Part shown: positions 7,221 to 13,869 of the stretch, in pieces
Numbering within the stretch: position 1 is the first letter of the stretch
Layout: each line of letters begins with the position of its first letter
DNA from: Phycisphaerales bacterium UBA1910
Lineage (GTDB): Bacteria; Planctomycetota; Phycisphaerae; Phycisphaerales; UBA1924
Assembly: GCA_002337545.1 (NCBI GenBank)
Contig: DDGE01000011.1
Span: 57,233 to 73,937, forward strand
Length of the DNA stretch: 16,705 bases
Direction: 5' to 3'
Notes under the pieces: model-generated
What the model was told of the DNA's origin: nothing
Seen by the model: only the letters and a program-made list of their open reading frames with translations
Database searches by the model: none
Position numbers and translations under genes: made by a program

Positions 7221-8006
7221 ATGATGACGAATATGACCACCGGGTTCATCGCCCGGCTGCGTGACAACGACGAAGCCGCTTGGTTTGAACTCTGGGAAAC
7301 CTTCGGGCCAGTAATCCGGGTTCAGCTCTCCCGCTGGGGACGCGGGCGCATCGGGGTGGAAACCGTTCGGGATCTTTCACAGGAAACCCTCGCAGCACTT
7401 TCAAACTCCATCGATCGATATGACCCGGCGAGGGGAGCAAGGTTCAGCACCTGGCTGCTCGCGATCGCGAAGCATGTGCTCGGCGACGAAATCGATCGAC
7501 GAATGGCCCTCAAAAGGGGTGGGGGGAAGGCGAACGCCCAGTTCGACGAATCCTGGATGAAAGCGGACGCATCGCAGGGTGTGGATGCCCAGTACGAGAC
7601 ATCGATCTTCTGTGCCAAGGTCGAGGCTGCGATCCGCATGGTTGAGCGGGAAACGGACTTCACCGACTTTTCCATTTATCGCATGCGTGTCCTGGACGGT
7701 CAGTCCGGCAAAGAGGTCGCATCCGCGATCGGAGTCAGTGAACCCACAATCTCGCGTCGTCTCACCAAGATACGGGGCGTGCTGCGTTCGAGGTTGGGCG
7801 AGGTGATCTCGACATATTCCTTCACAAAGGAAGAACTCGAGGAAGCGGAGCGAAACGGGCTGTCTCTGAATCCCAACAGTGAGGGCGGCGGGGAGGCCGG
7901 CCCTGCTGATAAATCCGCGGATGCCATGTTCGACGAGGCAATCGCAGAAATCTACCACCGGCAGATGCAGCTGCGTGCTGAGGACGAGCAGTCCCTCTTG
8001 GGATAA
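7221..8006 (+). CDS. ECF-type RNA polymerase sigma factor with C-terminal extension
   Basis: 261 residues. It directs RNA polymerase to a set of promoters. Region 2 spans about residues 10-98, with the 2.2-2.4 core VRDLSQETLAALSNSIDRYDPARG followed by FSTWLLAIAKHVLGDEIDRR. Region 4 (about 133-192) ends in a helix-turn-helix, GKEVASAIGVSEPTISRRLTK split around 163-183. A 65-residue acidic extension follows and is not needed for a basic ECF factor. The usual DAED of region 2.2 reads T48-V-R-D51 here, so two acidic residues are replaced, one by threonine. I start at 7221 (ATGATG) because GGAGAGGG is eight bases upstream; the upstream open frame lacks sigma similarity. The next gene, 36 bp downstream, is a Ser/Thr kinase; no anti-sigma factor is visible. 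The regulon is unknown. Confidence 0.88.
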   Translation: MMTNMTTGFIARLRDNDEAAWFELWETFGPVIRVQLSRWGRGRIGVETVRDLSQETLAALSNSIDRYDPARGARFSTWLLAIAKHVLGDEIDRRMALKRGGGKANAQFDESWMKADASQGVDAQYETSIFCAKVEAAIRMVERETDFTDFSIYRMRVLDGQSGKEVASAIGVSEPTISRRLTKIRGVLRSRLGEVISTYSFTKEELEEAERNGLSLNPNSEGGGEAGPADKSADAMFDEAIAEIYHRQMQLRAEDEQSLLG

Positions 8007-8042
8007 TCGTTCCGGACTCGCAGCTCGAAGGGGCAGCGAATC

Positions 8043-10496
8043 ATGAGTGTGGCCACCTTAGTCACCGTACTCCTTGCAATCCTCGCGGGTGCCTTTGCGC
8101 TTGCCGCGATCATTTTCCTGATTGGCAAGATCTTTGGATTCACCTTTCTGATTCTCGGGAACATCTTCCGATTCATCGGCGCTGAGGTGACAGATGCGCT
8201 TCGCTTTGTGAGTTCCGTGCTCGCCAGCGTGCTCTTTGCCCCGTTGGTGGTTCTGAGCATCGTCATCGGACGCTGGTCCGCATCGAAGCACTACGCGGGA
8301 TCATTGATGGACGAACTCCGCGGCGCGACGCGCTGCGTGTACCGCTTCTTCATCGGTAACCCCGCCCGCCTGTTCGGTCTCGGCGGTGCTCTCGAGGGTG
8401 TTGAACGCCGCGTCCCGGATGCGATGGCTGCAGCACCGACCCGAGATAAGCCCAGCAAAAAACGCGTCGGGATGTTTGAGGGATACAAGATTGTTGGTTC
8501 GCTCAAGGGTGGCGGATCTGGCGGCAAGCTCTATATCGCGGAGCCCGATGAGGTGAAGCGTGCCGTTTTCGCGAAGCGAAAGCTCGGCGAGGTCGACCAG
8601 GTCGTGATCAAGGTCTTCTCACTTAACGATGGGTCGAGTCTGCCTCAGATCGTTCGCGAGAGCCGGGCACTCGATGCGGCACGCCAGTTGGGGCTGGTCC
8701 TTGAGCATGAGATGTCGCCAGATCGCTTTTACTATGTGATGCGATATGTCCCTGGTGAGTCGTTGTCTGTCGTGACCCAACGAATGCACACTCTGAGCCC
8801 CGCCGATGGGCTCGGCGACAGCGAAATGGGCAAGGCGATGGGTTACATGCGTGACCTGCTCGTCGCGCTCGATACCTACCACAACGCGGAGCTTTGGCAC
8901 AAGGATGTGAAGCCCGACAATATCATCGTCGATGGGCGCGAGGATCACGCGCACGCACACCTGGTCGACTTTGGGCTCGTCACGCCCATGCGATCCGCGA
9001 TGACCCTTACGACTCATGGCACGGAGTACTTCCGTGACCCGGAACTCGTTCGTCAGGCCCTGCGTGGTGTGAAGGTTCATCAGATCGATGGTTCGAAGTT
9101 CGATGTGTATGCCGCGGGCGCGGTGCTCTACTCGATGATTGAGAACTCATTCCCCGCCCACGGCGGATTGTCACAGATCACCAAGCGATGCCCAGAGGCG
9201 CTGCGTTGGATTGTGCGTCGGGCCATGGCCGAGTACGATCGGCGTTACCCGAGCGCGGCGGCGATGCTCGCGGATTTGCGGGTCGTGATGGAATCGTCCG
9301 ATCCGTTCTCGCTCAAGCCCATCGATCTCCCGAGCGTCGCTGAGGGCGATGCAGCTGCTGAAGATTTGGTCGAGACAATCCCGGCCCCCGAGTGGGACGA
9401 TAGTGTTCAGCCGGATTTCGCACGCCGTGCGGGCTCACCCGTGCCGCCGCGAATGAATCCGAACACGCCCAAGCAAGGGCGCGTGGGGCGTCCGAGTACC
9501 GTGACTGACTTCTGGTCAGGGCGGTACACCATCTCGGGCTCGCCCATCGCGACGCCTCATAAGAAGAAGAGCAAAGACGGATCAAAGAAGAAGCGATTTG
9601 TTGTGGCAGCGGGTGTCGGGAAAGACGGCCCGTTCATGAATGTCAATGACAATCCCGTCGGTCGTCGACCGTTGCGGGATCCCAACGATCGTCGCCCGGC
9701 ACGCGAACAGGTAAAGAGTGCGCGAGCACGCGCCGAGCTGCGCCGCGCAAATGCCGCCAAGCGGATCCGCTCCGCTCGCGCACGCCGTGGAAATCGGAAG
9801 TCTGACTACTCAAACACCCCCGGTGCGGCTGTGGTGTTCGGTGGGCTCCTGGGAATCGCAGTACTCTTTGGGTTGGGAATCGTGGGGATTTCGGTCGTGA
9901 AGTCAGGGATGGAACAAAGCAAGGTGTCCCACTACACGCACGCTGATTCTCACGGCAGCGTCGCGATCGCACACAACGGCGAGGCGGAGTTCGACAGCGG
10001 ACACAAGCACTACGACGATGCGTACAAAACCCCAGATATCGACCCGGCCGAGCTGCTGTCGGATGCGGTTGCTGTGCATCAGATCGACGCAGAACTGCTG
10101 CTCATTCCGATGCTCCCACAGCCGATCGAGCCCGAACTGATGAACGAACTCGTCAACGGGACCAAGGCGATGGAAGCCGCGGGCGTCTCATTCATCGGAT
10201 CGATCTTGCCCGATGTCGAGGATGAGTATTCCATCGAACTGATTGCGCAGCTCCAGAACTCGATCGGGACCACCCCGATCGACTCGCATGAGTTTCACGA
10301 GATGGTGCAGGATTGGTTGCTTGCGATGCCGTTCGACGGCGTGCTCGTGCTCTACAACCCGCCGGTCGATTCCGGGCACACAGGCGAGCGTGCGTTTCTC
10401 ATTACAGATCAGTTCTTTTCGGATCACGCGCTCGGATACGAGACGGTCCCTGTGTTGCTTCACGAACTCGCTCAAAACGGGTACGGCCAAGAATAA
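8043..10496 (+). CDS. Transmembrane Ser/Thr protein kinase (Hanks type)
   Basis: 817 residues. The N terminus has two or three hydrophobic segments (about 5-47 and 53-76). The kinase domain runs about 143-415 with all key residues: glycine loop KGGGSGGKLY (155-164), VVIK lysine K190, C-helix glutamate E206, HKDVKPDN catalytic loop with D288 and N293, DFG D309, GTEYFRDPE with E334, and D354 of DVYAAG. A basic, proline-containing linker (about 430-590) leads to a clear transmembrane helix (594-619). A last domain of about 200 acidic residues follows that I cannot name and that probably lies outside the cytoplasm. AAGGGG (8028-8033) precedes the ATG by nine bases. It sits 36 bp after the ECF sigma gene, very likely as one transcript, and converges on trpD. 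The kinase is probably active; its substrate is unknown, the sigma factor being the obvious candidate. Confidence 0.92.
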   Translation: MSVATLVTVLLAILAGAFALAAIIFLIGKIFGFTFLILGNIFRFIGAEVTDALRFVSSVLASVLFAPLVVLSIVIGRWSASKHYAGSLMDELRGATRCVYRFFIGNPARLFGLGGALEGVERRVPDAMAAAPTRDKPSKKRVGMFEGYKIVGSLKGGGSGGKLYIAEPDEVKRAVFAKRKLGEVDQVVIKVFSLNDGSSLPQIVRESRALDAARQLGLVLEHEMSPDRFYYVMRYVPGESLSVVTQRMHTLSPADGLGDSEMGKAMGYMRDLLVALDTYHNAELWHKDVKPDNIIVDGREDHAHAHLVDFGLVTPMRSAMTLTTHGTEYFRDPELVRQALRGVKVHQIDGSKFDVYAAGAVLYSMIENSFPAHGGLSQITKRCPEALRWIVRRAMAEYDRRYPSAAAMLADLRVVMESSDPFSLKPIDLPSVAEGDAAAEDLVETIPAPEWDDSVQPDFARRAGSPVPPRMNPNTPKQGRVGRPSTVTDFWSGRYTISGSPIATPHKKKSKDGSKKKRFVVAAGVGKDGPFMNVNDNPVGRRPLRDPNDRRPAREQVKSARARAELRRANAAKRIRSARARRGNRKSDYSNTPGAAVVFGGLLGIAVLFGLGIVGISVVKSGMEQSKVSHYTHADSHGSVAIAHNGEAEFDSGHKHYDDAYKTPDIDPAELLSDAVAVHQIDAELLLIPMLPQPIEPELMNELVNGTKAMEAAGVSFIGSILPDVEDEYSIELIAQLQNSIGTTPIDSHEFHEMVQDWLLAMPFDGVLVLYNPPVDSGHTGERAFLITDQFFSDHALGYETVPVLLHELAQNGYGQE

Positions 10497-10510
10497 ACGA
10501 ATCAGTCATA

Positions 10511-11578
10511 TCACCCACGGCGCGACACTTCGATCAAGCGATCGAGTGTCGCGTTTGTCGTTCCGGTATCGAGCGCATCCTGCGCAAGCGTAATTCCCTG
10601 CCCGATGGACTCGCATGCGCCCGCGATGACGAGTGCTGCGCCGGCGCTGAGGGTGACCATATCCCGGTACGGGCTTGGGTTACCCGCAAAGATATCGCGG
10701 ATGATCTCGGCGCTGTGCTCAACGCTCGACGCCTGAAGCTGATCGAGACTCACGCGTTCCAGCCCAAGGTCCACCGCGTCGATGGATTCTTCACTGAGAC
10801 AGCCGTCGCGGACATGCATAATTCTGGTCGGTGCTGTGGTAGAGAGCTCATCGAGCCCGTCCTTCGAGTGCACGACCATCGCACGGGTCGCGCCCAGGTT
10901 CGCGAGTGTCTGAGCCATCGGCTCTACGAGCGCGTTGTCGTAGACCCCTATGAGTTGTCGATCCGCCCCCGCTGGATTCGTCAGGGGGCCCAGGGCATTA
11001 AAGATCGTGGGGAACCCGAGCGATCGTCGCGGCCCGATCGCGTGTTTCATGGCGGGGTGATGGTGGATCGCAAAGCAGAAACAGACCCCGGCTTCCTGCA
11101 GACAGATCGCCTGTTGTTGCGGGGTCGCATCAACATGCACGCCCAGCGTCTTGAGGACCTCCGCAGACCCTCGCCCGGTGCGTGAACGGTTGCCGTGCTT
11201 CGCCACGACGATGCGTGTGATCCCCGACTCGCTCGGCGGCGTAACAGACGCTGCGACGATCGCCGCCGCGGTGGATACATTAAAAGACTTGGGTGCGCCA
11301 CCCGTTCCGCAGGTGTCGAGTAGGGCTTCTTTGGGCTGAAGTGAGTAGGGGACGCGTTCGACATTGGCCCGCATCGCGCGTGCCGCGCCCGTGAGCGTGG
11401 CAGCGTTCGGGGGCATGGTTTGTATCAATGAGAGCAATCCCCCGATCTGCGCCTCGTCAAAGTTCCCGCTTAGGAGCGCGAGGAAGACGGTTTCCGCTTC
11501 CTTCTCGCCCAAAGGGTGTCCTGCGATGAGGTCGCGGAGGATCAGCGTGATATCGAGAGGGGGGGCGTCATTGCTCAT
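10511..11578 (-). CDS. trpD: Anthranilate phosphoribosyltransferase (TrpD)
   Basis: 355 residues. TrpD joins anthranilate to PRPP in the second step of tryptophan synthesis. Visible motifs are DTCGTGG (88-94) followed by FNVSTAAA, AKHGNRS (126-132), the anthranilate-site stretch HHPAMKHAIGPRR (173-185), FNALGPLTNPAGADRQ (193-208) and the magnesium-binding DGLDE (240-244). Two departures from the usual enzyme are seen: GTGGD is GTGGA (A95, then PK), and the SSKSGSAD loop after KHGNR reads RTGRGSAE; there is also a small insertion before AKHG (about 111-122). I start at ATG 11578; an upstream extension to 11671 looks non-coding. No Shine-Dalgarno is evident. No other trp gene is in the window. 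A divergent TrpD-like paralog is possible, but conserved metal and anthranilate motifs favour TrpD. Confidence 0.85.
   Translation of the reverse strand: MSNDAPPLDITLILRDLIAGHPLGEKEAETVFLALLSGNFDEAQIGGLLSLIQTMPPNAATLTGAARAMRANVERVPYSLQPKEALLDTCGTGGAPKSFNVSTAAAIVAASVTPPSESGITRIVVAKHGNRSRTGRGSAEVLKTLGVHVDATPQQQAICLQEAGVCFCFAIHHHPAMKHAIGPRRSLGFPTIFNALGPLTNPAGADRQLIGVYDNALVEPMAQTLANLGATRAMVVHSKDGLDELSTTAPTRIMHVRDGCLSEESIDAVDLGLERVSLDQLQASSVEHSAEIIRDIFAGNPSPYRDMVTLSAGAALVIAGACESIGQGITLAQDALDTGTTNATLDRLIEVSRRG
10521..10557 (+). terminator. Possible terminator of the kinase gene inside the trpD 3' end
   Basis: CGCGACACT (10521-10529) and CGATC (10531-10535) pair with GATCG (10540-10544) and AGTGTCGCG (10545-10553), with one bulged T and an AAGC loop. 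TTTGTCG follows on the plus strand, a weak U-tract. It lies 25 bp after the kinase stop and within the last codons of trpD, so it could also simply be coding sequence with dyad symmetry. Confidence 0.4.
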
Positions 11579-11652
11579 GCATCGAGCGTAGCACGGATCG
11601 ACCCCGATGGGGTGCATCGTCGTACAGATGGGTGTTGTAGAATAAGGTATCC
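11579..11652. other. Short divergent promoter region between trpD and the Glu/Gln-rich protein gene
   Basis: Both divergent promoters must lie in or near these 74 bp. Toward the plus strand TAGAAT (11638-11643) is a plausible -10, but the start would fall two or three bases before the ATG at 11653. Toward trpD TACGCT (11590-11585) is a plausible -10 with a start at or beside the ATG at 11578, where no Shine-Dalgarno exists. A CCCCgatGGGG dyad (11602-11612) lies between them. No -35 is convincing. Confidence 0.35.
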
Positions 11653-13869
11653 ATGAGCGTGATCTCCACACCCAACTCAGTCCGAGCAGTTACCCGCAGC
11701 GCGAGGCGGGCGATCATCCGGCGTGACGCGATGAACCGGGTCGGTCCCATACTCGTCGCCGCGTTTGGTATATCGGCGCTCGTGATCCTGATTGATCGAT
11801 TATGGATGAGCACACTCGGGCTCTGGTGGATCGTGCCGATTGTGATGGGTGGGCTCGCGGCCTTGTGGGGGTGGGCCGACGCGATCCGAAATGCGCCGAA
11901 CAGCATGCGATCGGCCGGGGTGCTCGACGATCGGCTGCAGCTCAACTCCCGACTCCGGGCAGCAATGGAACTGCGATCCGAAGTGGATAACTCGGGCTTT
12001 GTGGAACTCGCGATGCGTGACGCTGAGAGCATCGCATCCTCGGTGAACGCAAACGCGGCACTTCCCGAGCAAAGGACGAAGCCGTATTGGTACGCCGGAT
12101 TCGCAGCAGCGGTTTGCGTCGCGATCGGGGTCTGGGTGCCGACGCGTGCAAGATCGAATCCCGTGCCAACGCCAGTCCCACCGGCGAGGGCGATGGCCGA
12201 GATCGAGACAGCCGAGGAGATCACACGCGAGATCAAGCAGGGTGAGGACACGCCCGAATCTGTACGCGAGCAGCTCGAAGAGCTTGAAGATCTCAAAGAA
12301 GAGCTGTCGCAGGGGGTGACGAACGAGCAGGAGGCGGACGCTCGAACCGCGGCGAAGTTGGAAGAGATCGCGGACTCCATGGAGCAATCCGCCTCAGAAT
12401 CGAAGGAGCGGGCGGACGCGATGAGCGAATCGCTCGAATCGCTCCTGAATCGCAAGCAAGCCGAGCAGGAGCAGTGGGACCCGCGACTGGAGGAGTTTGC
12501 TGAATCGCTTGAGCAGCAGAAGTTCGAGAACGCGGCCGAACAGATCGAGGAACTGAACCAGGCGATGGAATCCATGACTCCGGAGCAGCGGGAACAGATC
12601 GCGGAGCAGCTTGAAGAAATCGCAAATGCAATCGATCCGCAGGACATCGAAGAACCTGCAGAGCAGACCCCTGAATCAGACCCGGAACTGAGTGACGCGA
12701 TGCGCGAGCAGGCCGAGCGGATGAGGGAGCAATCCCCTGTTGATGAGCAGGCTGAACCCCGTCCTGAATCCCGTCCTGAATCCGGGCCTCAAACGGAGCA
12801 GACGGAGGATACACGGCAACAAGACCAAACACAAAGCAATGAGAAGCAGGATCAAAGCGACCCGGAGTCCAGCGACCCGGAATCTAGCGAGCAGCGCGAG
12901 AACGAGCAACAGAACGAGCAAAGCGATAAGCCCACCGAGCAGCAGCAACAGGACGAGACGCAGCGCGAGCAGGGCTCTGAACAATCGCAGCAAAGCGAGA
13001 AGGGGAGCGAGAAGGGCGATCAGCCAACCGAGCAAACCACCCCAGAGCAGGGGAATGAGCAGCAGCCCACGCAGCGTGAGACGAATGATCAACAACAGCA
13101 GCGATCCTCCGAGACACAATCGGGGGATGAGCAGTCCAATCGGGAAGGCGAAGAGCGGGTTCGCGAGGAGCGTGGTGACCAGGGCGAGCCGCGCGAAGCG
13201 GTATCCCCAGAAGACCAGGATGGCGCTGAACAACGGGAACAGACGCCAGAGGAGAACCAGCAAGGCGATCAGCGGCAGGAACAATCACCACGCTCAAACG
13301 AATCGCTCGAAGATCGCCTACGCCAGATGGAACAACAGCAACGCCAGAATCAGCGGCAGCGCGAGCAGGCGGAGCAGTTGCGTGAGCAGGCAGAGCGATT
13401 GATTCGCCGTGAGCCGTCCGAGGAAGAAGGCCAGGGCGCAGGCAGCGCACCGGACCGGACCACCCCGCCCGGGATGAATGAGGGTGGCGGGGACGGAGAA
13501 CGCGATCCGAACGCGCCCGACGCGACCCCGAGCGGCACAGATTCAGAGTTCGTCCCGGTCGATGCGCGCGATCAGGAGAATGATGCGGATGGCAAGCCCA
13601 TCGGTGAGTGGTACGCGCCCGATGGAGAGCCCGTCGCGCCGGGGACGAACGAACAGGCCGCCCAGCGGTTCCGGCGTGCATCGCAGGAAGCACAAAGAGC
13701 CGTGGATGAGCAGCAGGTCCCGCGACGGTATCGGCACCTGATCCGTGAAGTGTTCCAGCGCGTCCAGGAGCGTGCGGACAAGATGGATGGTTCGGGCCCG
13801 ATTGCGCCTCAAGGACAGGACGCGGTGCCGAGTAATCAGAAATCAACAGGATCGGAATCAGGCGGGTGA
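11653..13869 (+). CDS. Three-TM membrane protein with long Glu/Gln-rich region (DUF4175-like layout)
   Basis: 738 residues. Three hydrophobic helices (about 30-50, 55-74, 146-163) surround a soluble stretch containing LDDRLQLNSRLRAAMEL (91-107), a pattern seen in DUF4175-like proteins. Residues about 175-335 are charged and coiled-coil-like. Residues about 335-605 are extremely rich in Gln, Glu, Ser, Asp and Arg, with short internal duplications (RPES RPES; SDPES SDPES). The C terminus (about 640-738) is better conserved in character, including a YAPDGEPVAPGTNEQAAQRFR block and VPRRYRHLIREVFQRV. Start ATG at 11653 has AAGG at 11644-11647; the methionine at residue 27 is an alternative. It overlaps the next gene by GTGA, so the two are coupled. 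Role inferred only from context: a membrane partner of the VWA protein, as in Bat/MoxR-type loci. Family assignment is tentative. Confidence 0.75.
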   Translation: MSVISTPNSVRAVTRSARRAIIRRDAMNRVGPILVAAFGISALVILIDRLWMSTLGLWWIVPIVMGGLAALWGWADAIRNAPNSMRSAGVLDDRLQLNSRLRAAMELRSEVDNSGFVELAMRDAESIASSVNANAALPEQRTKPYWYAGFAAAVCVAIGVWVPTRARSNPVPTPVPPARAMAEIETAEEITREIKQGEDTPESVREQLEELEDLKEELSQGVTNEQEADARTAAKLEEIADSMEQSASESKERADAMSESLESLLNRKQAEQEQWDPRLEEFAESLEQQKFENAAEQIEELNQAMESMTPEQREQIAEQLEEIANAIDPQDIEEPAEQTPESDPELSDAMREQAERMREQSPVDEQAEPRPESRPESGPQTEQTEDTRQQDQTQSNEKQDQSDPESSDPESSEQRENEQQNEQSDKPTEQQQQDETQREQGSEQSQQSEKGSEKGDQPTEQTTPEQGNEQQPTQRETNDQQQQRSSETQSGDEQSNREGEERVREERGDQGEPREAVSPEDQDGAEQREQTPEENQQGDQRQEQSPRSNESLEDRLRQMEQQQRQNQRQREQAEQLREQAERLIRREPSEEEGQGAGSAPDRTTPPGMNEGGGDGERDPNAPDATPSGTDSEFVPVDARDQENDADGKPIGEWYAPDGEPVAPGTNEQAAQRFRRASQEAQRAVDEQQVPRRYRHLIREVFQRVQERADKMDGSGPIAPQGQDAVPSNQKSTGSESGG

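Noticed and set aside
12676..13284. A minus-strand frame that looks like a very hydrophobic multi-pass membrane protein
   Set aside because: It is the antisense of the Glu/Gln-rich region: CAG and GAG codons read as Leu (CTG, CTC) on the other strand, which creates artificial hydrophobicity.
12740..13402. A 220-codon plus-strand frame in another phase of the Glu/Gln-rich gene
   Set aside because: Biased composition keeps several frames open; this one has no start signal and a basic low-complexity product.
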